Source: Mansonella perstans
Taxonomy: Eukaryota > Nematoda > Chromadorea > Rhabditida > Onchocercidae
Length of the DNA: 64,000 bases
Direction of reading: 5' to 3'
Assembly (NCBI GenBank): GCA_037074765.1
Contig: JBAMDO010000567.1
Coordinates: 186,001 to 250,000, forward strand
A program made the translations under genes and the position numbers. Numbering within the stretch: position 1 is the stretch's first letter; each line of letters starts with the position of its first letter. Below are positions 43,301-55,031 of this stretch, piece after piece. The notes below the pieces were generated by a model that was given only the letters and a program-made list of their open reading frames with translations, searched no databases and was not told the DNA's origin.

Positions 43301-44909
43301 AGAACTTTATGTCAATTTTAAGAAATTAGCAAACAGAAACGGATTTTACAAACTTTAAAGGCTTATTTCGAAAATTAGTTATCAAAAAGCTGAACATTCA
43401 AAACACTAACAGAGACTAAACTGGGTTTTTCTTCTATCGAAAACAGCCTGAAAACGACATGAACAATAGTCATAAATTAAGGGATAGATTGTAAGTTATG
43501 TATTGAAATATTTCTCTTCTTAAACGGTGCGATTTTCCGCAATTTAGCATGCAGTTGAGAAAGCTAATATGCTCTGCTATGTATGTTCTATTATGTACAA
43601 AATCTCGCCATTGTCATATGTTTGATGTGTCATATACCAAACATTTCTGGGGGAAAAGGTTAAATGCAATGAATCCTTTGTGGTTAAAATTATACTTCAG
43701 TACATGAAATTCGACTTTACAACACAATTCATTGTGCGATTTGTTTTTAGAACCAATTTTCGGCATCAATTTCTCTGAACAACAAAATTGTTGAGAATGC
43801 GTTATTCAAAGGTATGGAAACGTTAGATACAGCAAAACTAGATGAGCTGATGAGAGCATAGCCGACTTTTACAAACTTTAGAGGCGTTTTTTTCTTAATT
43901 TTATTTTCTTCAGAAAACTAGACCCTTTATCGCCATCAACGGTTATCGGATTGATGTCCTCATCAACCTTTTCGAACACTTCCTCTACATCATGGGCATC
44001 TCGTGAAGAAACAGCACTGAAATTAAATACGTTATTCAAAGGTACGGAAACGTTAGAATTTTGTTAAATTCATAGAATTTAATATCAGCAAAGTATTTCT
44101 GTTCTACGGACAGTGATATGATCACTCGTGGAAATATGTCTAGCAATCAAATCATTTCTTTGATTTGCTCTTTATTTAGAAAAATGTTCAAATCATAGAT
44201 TCAAAACTTAGATTAATCCAGAAACTTCAAATTTCAGAACATTCCAAAAAGCATACATTTGAGGTGTGGTACTAGCACTGATTCTTATTCGTGTTTGACC
44301 ACTGAAATTAGTCAGAAAAGATCATCTGATTTTGCAGCATTAATAAGGTTGCATTTTTTATTTTCTAATATTCTGCATCATTTCCTTTTTAGATAAATCA
44401 AAAAAATAGATCATGATCTAATTATCGACAACAATAATGCGAATAATCTATGAGACATCATAATGGATATGTTGCATACAAAATTTTCAGTAATTAAACA
44501 TTGTGCAAGAATTGAAGAAATCTAATTTTGTTAAATTCATACGTTATGGCTGCAAATTTATTTTGTCTTCTTTTAAAACGATTTCGTAATTTTTGCAATT
44601 CATTTTCAGTCAAACCTCTCCTTTCTTCTGAAATATCTTTTTCCGAAAAAAAATTAGCTTATAAAATTTAAACGTAATTATGAAAATTATTTTGCTGTTC
44701 CGTACTGCTTTACTCTGTGTTAAATGAACGAAACATAAAAGATTTCGCTTAGTTAACTTTATCTCTTCTCGTGTAACAAAACAAAACTTGAAAATCTTTA
44801 TATCCTCGTTGTGTACTTATTTAACGAAATATCAATGAATATAATTCAATCCTCACATCACATTCGCAAATCATTGGAATTGAAATAAATAAATTAAATT
44901 ACCTGACAT
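37322..44909 (-). CDS. Unrecognised protein of about 900 residues with 29-residue helical repeats, Lys-rich N-half and poly-Glu tail
   Basis: Phase-consistent exons: 44903-44909, 44543-44627, 43924-44016, 42874-42891 (18 nt), about 42042-42722, 41598-41640, 41248-41427, 41025-41110, 40597-40731, 40055-40301, 39111-39938, 38861-38967, 38022-38073, 37774-37842, 37322-37407. The junction between 42042 and 41640 is unresolved; a 10-nt exon may be missing. Order: an N-terminal basic segment (ENELQKLRNRFKRRQNKF), then a very Lys/Ser-rich stretch with a 25-residue duplicated unit. Next is an Ala/Asp/Lys helical region (about 40055-41427). Then come seven full and one degenerate 29-residue repeat of type AVRGKELAERSAAIG, followed by a shorter helical part. 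The end is a run of Glu and Asp. There is no signal peptide or membrane span. I cannot name a family. The DAAK/GKELAE repeats resemble LEA-type (desiccation) amphipathic helices, but the period is 29, not 11. Function unknown. Confidence 0.75.
38981..39039. repeat. Near-perfect direct repeat, 32-bp period
   Basis: A 27-nt sequence beginning TTATATA and ending GATATTTAC occurs at about 38981 and again at about 39013 with one difference. It sits in the intron next to the repeat exon. Confidence 0.8.
39144..39840 (-). repeat. Coding 87-bp tandem repeat array (eight units)
   Basis: Eight in-frame units of 87 bp (29 codons) in exon 39111-39938. The last, C-terminal unit is degenerate. Units 1 and 4 share EIGASVGAQ, and units 3, 6 and 7 share ERSAAIGTK. 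The 1-2-3 / 4-5-6 order therefore looks like duplication of a three-unit block of 261 bp. Confidence 0.95.
42526..42675 (-). repeat. Perfect 75-bp in-frame tandem duplication
   Basis: Bases 42526-42600 and 42601-42675 appear identical. They duplicate a 25-residue unit, DEQASANKNVRISRLNHSKS plus SSKIS, in the Lys-rich exon of the unrecognised protein. Identity suggests a recent event or ongoing homogenisation. Confidence 0.95.
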
Positions 44910-45951
44910 TATCGATAAATGAACTGCTCAACACGAGTGCAAAAGAACCTTTAGTGCTTAACTTTAGTGTTTATTATGAATTTTGATAGAAATGCAAATT
45001 TTGAAACATTTTTCTGCATAATTTTCTTCAGCAAATGAAAGTAGCGATGAAACGCATAATCAATTGTGGAAGTAACAAATAATATAGTGGACGTGCATAT
45101 CAAATATAATTAAAAAGTAATTAGGTTGCACGTACATTAAGTAAATCAATGTAACAAATGCCATAATTTTGGTAAGGTATGCATTTTGAGGAAATTTGCA
45201 ATTCATAACTTGTGATATTATTTCATTGCATAGCGTCCCTGAAAAAGATGCGCTCATAAAGTAATCTCCAATGATGAAAGGATTGGATTGGATTGAATAT
45301 GTATTCGGAATAGTAGGCGTACGTCTGTCTGTCCACGTAGAGAATTTAACTTGGTAGTGATTCTGTTTGCCATAGTTTCTGAACTATTTGTCTTTCTATA
45401 TTATATAGATGTTTTGTTCCTCTTTACAATCTATAACGTTTTCTTTTGTCTTCGTCAAATTAAATTGATTAATTTACGCATACTACGTGGAAGTCATCTT
45501 TGACACTCAAAAGAACGAATATTTAATATGCAGGGAATATCAGTATTCGAGAATTGATACTTTCTGTGCTACTTAATGTTCTTTGTTCACTATTTCACTA
45601 CTTCTCTTCAACAGGTTTCATCCCAAAATACCTCTGATTATTATTGTGCGATATGTAGTTCTATAGTGATTTATTTCCTTTACGTTTCCACTATTTCCTT
45701 TACGTCATATTCAGTCATTCTGATTTATCTGCAAATTTGCTCATATATACAGAATTGTCACTCTCTATAGCTACTGTTTTTAAATACGTTTCATTTTTTT
45801 GAGATTTAAACCATTTTTATTGGTCAAAGGTAAATACAATTAGCTTAAGCATAAATTTCATCCACTACATACAGTTTTTCGTCTTCCTTTTGTTACAATG
45901 ATCGTGTTTGATGTTTGAAGTTGTAAAGAAAAATGCAATTTTGTTGCAGCA
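44910..45951. other. Divergent promoter region shared by the repeat-protein gene and the SREK1-like gene
   Basis: About 1 kb separates two head-to-head start codons. It is AT-rich; a TTTGTTGCAG acceptor just left of the SREK1 ATG could be a trans-splice site. No gene was recognised here. Confidence 0.5.
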
Positions 45952-48900
45952 ATGGGTGCCGATGAACCACGATTTCGTGTGCTACATGTTAGCAACATTT
46001 CGGTGACAGCAACACGTGAACAAATATATCAACTTTTCGCTTTTATTGGACGGATTGACGAATTTAAGGTTGGATATAACATTACATTTACAGAATTAAA
46101 TAATTATATGTTCGAATTTGATATCTACAGGAGTAATTATTTATTCTAGATGCTGTATTGCTACATATGTTCATAGCCTCTGTTTTCATTTTATAATGTG
46201 ATCTCATTTTTATCTGATGCCAGGGTCTAACTTCGAGCGAGAGGATAAGGAAAATGGTGGAGACGAAAAGTGCTTCATTGTTTTATGTATATAAATTTTT
46301 GATATCAGATAAGAAGGAATTTATCGTGGAGAGTAAAACTCTTCATTGCTTGTTCAATAATAATACTATTCGTTCAGATTTATCCTTCTGATAATCATCC
46401 ACAATTATCGACATTTACTCAGAAATTTGCGTACGTTAAATTTGAAGATCAGAAATCAGTAGAAGTGGCGCAGCATCTGACGAACACTGTCTTTATCGAT
46501 CGTGCTCTTGTTTGCATTCCATCTATATCAGGTTCAGTGGTTTTTAATTTCTGTCAAAATCTGTAGATTTTTAATTATTTATTACTTCCTTATGATTCGG
46601 CAATCAACGAATTATTGCGTTGTATGCGATTTCCATGTTTAACCAACTGTAAATATTAACCTTCAGTTCGTGTTCTCTCCATAATGATTCATTTATTTGA
46701 ATATGCGATGTTTAATTTGTTGGTCCATCCGCGGATCCTTACGCTAATGGTAGTTCTCAAATGGTGAAACGAAATTTAATACAATAAAAATATATTTGTA
46801 GATACAATACCAGATGAAGACACAGCATTGAAAACAGGTGGTCCAGCGTGGCCAGGACAACGTCAATTACCACCGAATGTTATCAATCAAGTCAAGGATT
46901 TGGGAGACGGGCAGCAAATGGTTATTTTGTTTTTGATTACGTCAAATTATAAAATTTAAATTACTTTCTTTAGGCAGCGGCTGACCGAAGCAGGAAAAGA
47001 GAGGGTGAACGTGAAACATTTGAGGATAACTTTGTTAGTTCACCTGCATTATAAATTTATGGCATTGATGTTAGGTTTAAACGAAACAGACCTTAAGTAT
47101 AATATGTGTTTCATTTGTTTCAGCTTTGTCGATTACAGATCGCCGTTGAAACGCTTATTGCTGTTTGTCGCTTAAGATTTCTGATTTAGTTATCAATTAA
47201 GACACTAGTGGGTCTGTTTTACCAAGTGATGATACATAGATAGTGAAATGTTTTGAGATTTAAATTAAAATTGGTGAATTGGACTATTTGTAATTCATCA
47301 AGAGCCTTTGTTGTGATAATTTGTGAACTCATCTGTTTTGTATTCTTAGGTGTTAGTGTCTATACTCTTATCCGTCCCATAACATGCGTTTCCGTTGATT
47401 TGAGAGAAGCTCTAAATTTTTGAAGGTTCGAAAAAGTCCAGAGTAGCGCAGAAACGTGCTTTGCTCGATGGAATTCTTTTGCCGTTCTTTCTGGAGTCAA
47501 GTTTATGGAGATTGCTTTGACAAAAAAATTCAGCAGCAACTGTCCTATATCTTTATTTAAATTTTTATTTCAGTAACTTGGTATAGAGTGATTGAATTGT
47601 GAAATCATGCACATCCACATATACAAATACAGATTGTGCAATACCGAAGTCGGAATTTGGTGGGTCCTCCGCGGCATCTCAGCGCCAAGACGGCCCTTGT
47701 TCTGAGCACACATGTGTCTATATTTTTAGTTTTACATGAAAAAAATCAAGTTTAACCCACAGCTCATAACATTCTTCTACTTCAAACAGCTGTTTTTATT
47801 GATTGGCATAGTGTACTTTGTGTTAAATGTACACATGAAAAATGAAAATTTTTGCCTAATGAGTTCGAAAAAAACAATTGTTTGAGTTATACTGTTACGA
47901 GCTGGTGGAATTCAGAAGACATAGTGTCCAACCTTACCTGACAGTTTTATTAAATTGGCATGCTATTTTTCAGTTGCTTACAGTGGACCCGACATTGGCG
48001 GCACTTGGTTTACCACCGTATCCGACACTGAGTGCGAATACAGAAGCATCGAAAGTAGAAGAAATCCGTCGTACAGTGTATGTTGGGAATATACCGAAAG
48101 ACTGTGCTGGTGAGGAAGTGATGAAGTTTTTCAACGATAGCATTGGTGAAGTAAGTACATTTTCAATAGTACTAATTTTGCAGGAAATTTAATAGTTGCT
48201 TTAAGCAATTTTATTTAACTTGAAAACATGGTGATAAATGAACCAATGTGCTAAAATCGGAAAATGAAGTCACTTTGCCTTAGAATCATTGTCGCAAATT
48301 TCATTCATTCATAAAATAGATTACAAAAAATTTTTTAATGGTAAAAAATTGTAATGAGTTTTACTCATTGCATTATCACTGATTTTTCTTAGTCGCTTTA
48401 TTTTTCCAAACATAGGTAGAATTTATTTCTTTCCATCTCTTTATGACTGCATAGATCACTGCACTGTAGTAAGCAAAATTTATGCAGAATGATAAAAGCC
48501 ATAGGTAATATATTTTACCTGAAAAGATAAGAGTATGTACTTGTAGACATAGGACCTCCGTGAATGAAATGCTTAGAAAGAGATGGCTATTTATGGAAAA
48601 TGTACCTCCGCCTATAATGTGAATGATAGCTAAACGCGTCTCTTTGATACCATGTCTGAAATTTTAAGAAAAAATACTTGAAGTTTTGTTAACATTAGGT
48701 GGTTGAATTTCATAGTTTCAAGTGATTTTAAAAACAATGGATATATTTACTTAGTTTTCATTTCTATCTTGGTAATAATCGGAGTAAGTAACTTATTATA
48801 GTGGCTATGTATAACAGATCTATGGACTTGTATCCTTCTGACAAACAGATGGAAATGTTACCGCTTCATATAAGTTATTTGTTCAGAAAGCTTAATTGAA

Positions 48901-51900
48901 AGAGACAGTATGAACTTTCTGACTTGAATACAGTGTAGGTAACACGTATCACAAATACAAGCCAAAATAAAGCGCATTTAAAATCCAGTTGATCCTCCCA
49001 GTCATCGCTCAGTGGTTGAGGTAATGTCCATTCGGTATAAGGTTTCATTCCACAGGCTTCAAGTTCATACTCTGTTTTGCAAATCTGACAGCGCTAAAAG
49101 AATTAGATCGTTCGGTTGTAAAAGAAACTGGAAAGTTATTTTTTTTGCAAGAAAAGTTTTTTCTCAAGAGATAAACAAAAGCTTTGGGGAAACCGAAATT
49201 TTCCCTTCCGTTCTAATCGCGCACTCAACAGGAAGTCATCATTTGAACAAGCAGTGACATAGCACAGTTAAAAGTGAAAAATGATAACATAGCTTCCATT
49301 CCATTCTCATGTCAAGTGTTGACCACGAAATGCTGAGAAACTAATAGCTTATTCATTTGAACATAACAAATTATTACATTTTGAGGATTTTTTTTCGCAT
49401 TCTTTTTTTCTTTGATTTTGCGAAGTCAGGCGAATTAGTAGCTTAAATTGTAACCTACTCGTGTATGCATCACATCAAACCAGTGTTGCAAACAGTGTGT
49501 ATGTACAAATTGTAGAGAACCACGGCATTCACATGGTGAAATCAAGTTTGATTCGTTGTCTTCTTCCAGGCATATTCTACAATACTTTCGCATAGAAGAC
49601 ATTTGCCTGCAGAAAATTGATCATGTTCATTTTCAATTTATAAAAAAATGTTTAAGATCAGTATATTTTAGCATTTCTGTGTTTTTACATAAAATTTTAA
49701 AATTTCCAAAACGATAAACTAAAGCTTTAGAAAAGCCGAAACTTTTCATCCCGCTCTGAGCGTGCACTTAACAAGAAGTCATCATCCGAGCATTTGACAA
49801 AGGATGTAGATTCTTTCCCTTTCTCAGGTTCATATGCCATCTCAGAATGTTGCGAAACCACTACTCTCTGAGTTGAGCGTACTAAATGATTAAAATTTAA
49901 GATTAGGTTTTGTAATTTTATATTCTCTGTAATTCGTTGTATGCACAAATTCATTTTTCGTGACGGTTAAATTCTAACGGTTGTTTAGAGACTTGAGAAT
50001 TCGAAATTTAAATTGTAAGAATAAGCTGAATAAAATACTGCAAATGAAGATTTTTATTTCATCTAGTGTTCTGTAGCAATAAGGTAAATTGTCAGATTTT
50101 TAAATTCCTAGCTATGTGCAGAAAAGGATATGTTATTACATATGCATAGTCGCTTGATTTTTAAAGTACTGTGAAAATAAACGAAGTGGTAGGTCTATGA
50201 TTTTCTAACTATCCAGAAAATACTTCGGCGAAGTGAGTGGTTTACAGAAACGTTAATAATCTGATAAAATACCGGTTTCGAAAAAATTTCCACTTTGCCC
50301 GTTTTATGATAAGTGCAACCTTTTGCTGTTTTTAATAACGAAATTATTCACGAAGGCTTAAAGTCGTATGGTTTAAAGTAATTACTTTCTAGATGTGCTT
50401 CTTCGGTTGTAGGAGATTCGATTTTGTACAGTTTGAGTGTTTTTGTTTCATTGAATCTTAAACTAACAATTCAATTTTAAGGTAATGTATCTCCGAATGA
50501 CATCCGGCACAGAAAATTTACCTTGTGCATATGCATACATTGAGTTCACCAATCAGCCAACGGTTCCCATTGCATTGCAGAATAATGGCATTGAATTTAA
50601 GGGTCGATGTTTACGGTTTGTTCTATCACTGTTATATGTTCGAGTTTTTTATTCTCAATTTTTAAATAAAAAGTGGTCTCATATATTAGACTGTTACGCT
50701 TATATTCTGGATTTGGCTCTCGCTTGCGTTATAAGTTCAAGAAGATACTAGAATTTACCATCAAAAAGCTATTCAGCTAAATTCATATTTGAATTGTCTA
50801 ATCAAGTTTTGAAAGATTGTATTGATTCGTTTTGAAAGAATATATTGGTTTATTTTTCCTTTAATCTCAAAAATTTTGAAGTATTCAAAAAATTTTAGCA
50901 TACAACATTCACGGGTTGCTATAATCAAACCGGAAAGAAAGACAGCAGACATGGCATTGCAGGAGGTTGAAGAAGCAATTCGAGTCAATCAGAATCCGGA
51001 TAAAGCTGCTAACGCTCTCAGTAAGCTGAACCAAGGATTGGGTAATTTTTGTTTTCTCCAGCTGTATATTTTTTTAAATTATACTCTTTACTCAAAAAGC
51101 ACTAGGACGATCTCAAACGATCGCATGATCTCACGATCTGAAAGAGATGGTGAGATGAGATCTCAAAAATCTGGAGAGTTTTGAAATCTCATCGGAGAAA
51201 TCACATCAATCTTTGAAATAAACGATCTCAAAAGCACTAGGAATTTTCTTAAGTAGTGTTTTTACCACTGGAGAGTATTCATCTCTGATTGGCATATATA
51301 AACTTTTATCTTTTGTTCTGCTAGCTAAGATCAGTGAGAGGAAATAGAAGAAGACAGACAGTTTTACCAGATGAATTATTTTAGGAATGGACCGAAGTTA
51401 CTCACCTTTACGACGATCTGGGTCTCCACGACGTCATCGAAGTCGCAGCTCAAGCAAGCGTCGACGCTCTCGATCACGGTCAAAGTATGTTTAAAGTGGC
51501 AGTTGAGATTTTCATCATCAATTGTTGCATTTTTAATTACTAATTTGTGTTCATAAAATATGTAGAAGTCGAAAAAGTTATTGTGTCAAACAAAATCATT
51601 GTTTATTTAGATCACGCCGTCGACATCGCAGCAAATCTAAAGATCGACGATCACACAGCAGATCACGGTATTTTTCCTTTGCTTTTTTTGAAAACTGATG
51701 TAATACAAAGTAATTTATTTTTGTTTCTCATTGTTTTATTTTCTTATTTATTTTATTTATTAATTATTGTTTACGTTTGCACTATTTAGGTTCCATAAAT
51801 TTCTTAGCATTTCAACTAACAAGAAACTGAGGTAAAACAATGATTTTTTGTTGAATTAACATGATACTAAGACAAATTTTGAAGTTTGGCATCACTAGCT

Positions 51901-53305
51901 CTAATTCTGTGTTTATTTTAGCGAACATCGTAGACGTTCTCATTCTCGCCATCGAAGACTTTCACGTTCAAAAGATAGAAAGGAGAAAGATAAAGAGAAG
52001 GTAAATTTATCATTCAAATTTTCTGAAGTTATTATGCGATTATGAAACATATAAAGCGTCATTATGAAAGGATTTACAGGAACGACGTGACAGGGACAAA
52101 GAAAAAGAGAAGAAGGACAGGAAGCGAAGCAGAAGTCGTACACCGCACAAGAAGGATGATAGACGTGAACGTGATAAGGATAAGGTTCGTGCGTTTGTAA
52201 AGCTTAGCAAAATCATGCTTTTGCAAAGCGTATTAGAAAGGAATTTTTGCGAAGTCGAAGTGCTTTTAATTCAGTTTTGTTTTCCAGGAGAAAAAAGAAA
52301 AAGATCGTGAAAGCAATAGTTGGCGGGATAAGGAAAGGAATAATCGAAGTGAAAAGAGTGATAAGAAAGAAGAAAAAGATCATGATAAGGGAAAGAAAAA
52401 TTCGCGCAAAGAGAAAGAACGTGAAAGGAGTAGTAGAAAAAGTGATGACAAAAGTGGTTCGGTTAAAGCCGAAGTGAAGCTACAGATTGAACATGTTAGT
52501 TTAAGATGAAAATATTTTTGTTAACTCATATTATAAGAATTTTTCAGCCAACTATGCATTCTTATTGTCTGATATAGATCGTCCTCCATATTATTATTAC
52601 AGTAGTTTTGGAATAAAGATTATATGAAATGTATACTATGAGTAGGAATAGGATTGATCAATTGCATTTGCGTGAGGAGGGTTTTTTTTACGAGTTTTTT
52701 TTTGTTGAAGAGATGATTTTAAAGTAGGAAGAAACTTTTTTCTTGCATTAGTTGGGTTTTTTTTAGGGTGAAAGTATGGAAGTAGAACAGGTAGCAGCTT
52801 CAGATGAAACGGCCATGAGAGAAAGATTGATGGAGAAAGTTTTGGCGCGTAATGGACCGAAAAAAGAAGAAAGCATGGACATTGAGATAATGGACACTGA
52901 TAAGGAAAAGTACTATTTTTTTTTTGAAAACTAAATTCAAGAAAACGTGAAACTGACGCTTATCTGGTTTTTTCCAACCAGTTCTGAGGATAATGTGAAT
53001 ATGTGAATGTCAATTTGTCTTTATTTTTTTATTCCTAACCATTTTCTCTACTTATCCAATTATGTGCCTAATAATCTTTTGTCAGGTAACCATTGCTGGT
53101 CTTTAACCAGAGCTAACATAACTTTATTTTTCTACTAATTTTCTTTTAGATTTAGCAGACTATAAAGTTAATTTTTGCAAAAGCTTTTAACAGTTTCAGA
53201 GATGAACAAGAATCGAAGCGAAGCGGCAGTACTGATGGTGAGTCTCTTCGGAAGAAATCTCGGAAACGCTCGAAATCCTCCAGTTCATCATCTCAATCTG
53301 ATTAA
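45952..53305 (+). CDS. SREK1-like splicing regulator (two RRMs and RS/EK-rich tail)
   Basis: Thirteen exons: 45952-46068, 46378-46531, 46802-46920, 47974-48150, 50482-50615, 50899-51041, 51385-51484, 51611-51667, 51922-52000, 52080-52184, 52288-52494, 52767-52909, 53200-53305; 546 residues. RRM1 (about 7-90) reads RVLHVSNISVTATREQI and ends in VAQHLTNTVFIDRAL, nearly identical to human SREK1. The linker has DPTLAALGLP, as in SREK1. RRM2 (about 163-247) has RNP2 VYVGNI and RNP1-like AYAYIEF. The segment KTADMALQEVEEAIR corresponds to the SREK1 helix before the RS domain. From about residue 282 the tail is RS dipeptides, then KE/RE/RD repeats, ending in a Ser run. Expected role: nuclear modulation of alternative splicing through SR proteins. 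Its fourth intron hosts an antisense MARCH gene. AATAAA lies about 90 nt after the stop. Confidence 0.92.
48376..49840 (-). CDS. RING-CH (MARCH-type) membrane E3 ubiquitin ligase nested in an intron
   Basis: Five exons, 49743-49840, 49459-49606, 48924-49093, 48606-48655 and 48376-48518, give 202 residues with matching phases. The complete C4HC3 RING-CH finger is C42, C45, C58, C60, H68, C71, C84, C87. It contains the family signature SPCECRGSLQFVHTHCLQHW and, later, CQICKTEYEL. Two hydrophobic segments follow (about 120-138 and 158-178), then a basic tail with KRWKEINSTYVW, like the W-R-x-x-N tail of MARCHF2/3. Expected role: ubiquitination of membrane proteins in the endosomal or ER system. 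The gene lies wholly inside SREK1 intron 4 on the opposite strand. The exon 3 donor was chosen by phase (TTCAA|gtc); an earlier GT exists. The start could also be an in-frame ATG at 49954. Confidence 0.88.
49178..49340 (-). pseudogene. Decayed duplicate of the MARCH gene's first exon
   Basis: This stretch, inside the MARCH gene's second intron, is clearly similar to the first coding exon at 49720-49840. The minus strand reads CSNDDFLLSARLER where exon 1 reads CSDDDFLLSARSER. The splice donor is lost: GAAAA|gtttcgg in exon 1 is GAAAAtttcgg here. Similarity fades toward the start codon. It is out of exon order, so it looks like a local duplicate that decayed. Confidence 0.75.
51091..51242. repeat. 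GATCTCA-rich segment flanked by 16-17 bp direct repeats
   Basis: The flanks CTCAAAA(A)GCACTAGGA occur at 51091-51107 and 51227-51242, in SREK1 intron 6. The about 120 bp between them repeats GATCTCA and its complement TGAGATC several times. It could be an inserted element with target duplication or a local microduplication. Confidence 0.55.
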
Positions 53306-55031
53306 AACTTATATTTGTTCACTCTTTGTATTACTAGTTAATCTGCAATCCAGGTTGCAGTAATTGTCAAATTCGTTAGCCGTAACACTTACCAAATAAA
53401 AAAAGAGAATGTAATAGCGGACTTAGGGTATTATAAAATAGCCTCCTATATATAGTGAGTTTTTTTCAGCGAATACTTTTTTTAAAAAGTTTAAGAAGAC
53501 TTTTTTGCTTATAATTAATGAAGATATGTCGTAAATGCTACGTATTAATGGTAATTCTTCCACTAAGTGCCGTGCATCACCACACTTAATATGCAATGAA
53601 TCTTAATACCTCACACTACATCACTTTTCATTAAGTAATTAATAACTTGAATCATAATGAACAAGAGGACAAAAATACATGATTTACTTGTAATGATATC
53701 ATTATATGCTATAGCTGTTATTTTTGCCCTTCTGATCATAATCCATAATTGTTTCTAATTTCGTTTGTATGTTTATTGAAATATATTTGAAGATTCTTTA
53801 AAAATATATTCCATTAATTGTTGGCGTATATTTATTGCGCGTGTGGAGAATTTAGGTGCGGATTGCTATTAATAATAACTCATGGAGTAAAACAATTTAA
53901 CGATATAATATTATGAAGACTGGCTATTTCAATTTAATTGACACTATCTTAATTGAAACATGTATCCAGTCTTTTTCACTTTGATTATTTTATAATTTGC
54001 TTTTGATTGATTTCTTTTTCTATTTATTATATTGAGTAAAATCTTATGCATAATTGCATTATTTTTCAACAATCTTTTGTCGTTAATTTTAGCTTTTCAA
54101 ATTTGCATGAAAGAATTGCAAATTGCATTACATTTAATTCTTATCAAATTTCATTTTAAATAATTGGAAAAAATCCATCGCATTGAAATGGAAAATTGGA
54201 GTGAAATTTTGTTCTTTTCAATTCAGGACTTATAGAATTTATCTTAAAATATGGTTTATAATGTAGATTGTGGCAAAATTTGTTGTTTTTAGCACGACAT
54301 TTAAATTCCATTCTTCAGTGTTAGAAGGGAAAATAAGGGAACAAATACTTTGATGTATTTTAATACTTTGAAAAAAATACTTTAATATTTTAATGGAACT
54401 AAGCCAGATCTTTACTGTATCTTTAAAATCTTAATACTTTGCGAGCTTTTAATGGTTCCAGGACAAAAATTGGTTGGCTGGTGATTCTATTGAAATGAGC
54501 TAGCCATAACTATTGTTCATAGGTTGAAGCAAAAAGTCACATTACTACAGTAACCTATCAGACAGAAAGTACCACTGACATATTTCATTTAAACAATTAT
54601 CTTTTTTTCTTATAAAGGATACACGATCTTTCATAGCTGCAACTTAACGGTTTACTCAGCAATCCAATAAAGTAAAGTATATCCCAGAGGTCAAGTGTCA
54701 TCCTTTGGAATTTTTGAAATTTCAGCTAATTTAGTATTTAGCTAATGTATTTATTAATGCAATCGTTCCCAACTCTCGTTGGTTTATCACACTACTTTCC
54801 GGTAATACACAGTGGGCCGTCGTATATTCACGGTTCGGTGACCTTTTGTAGTGGTAGCCGCATTTCCATAACTATGGGAAAACGTATTAATCGGGCGTTA
54901 GATTGAGTGAATTCACGATTTTTCAAGGGAAAAATTCTGGAAATTTTTCCCTTATCTTTACTTTTCATATCCTTAATGTCTCATTAGCATCAATTTTGTG
55001 TTTATTTATTAATAATTCTGGATTTTCTCAG
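53306..55031. other. Spacer between SREK1-like gene and BPNT1
   Basis: Contains the SREK1 3'UTR and polyA signal on the left. A somewhat GC-richer patch near 54800-54900 precedes BPNT1 and may be promoter. No coding exons recognised. Confidence 0.45.
53395..53400 (+). terminator. Polyadenylation signal AATAAA
   Basis: The hexamer lies 90 nt downstream of the SREK1-like stop codon. Confidence 0.65.

Noticed and set aside
49012..49257. Plus-strand open frame in SREK1 intron 4
   Set aside because: It overlaps the antisense MARCH exon 3 and the decayed exon copy. Its peptide has no family character.
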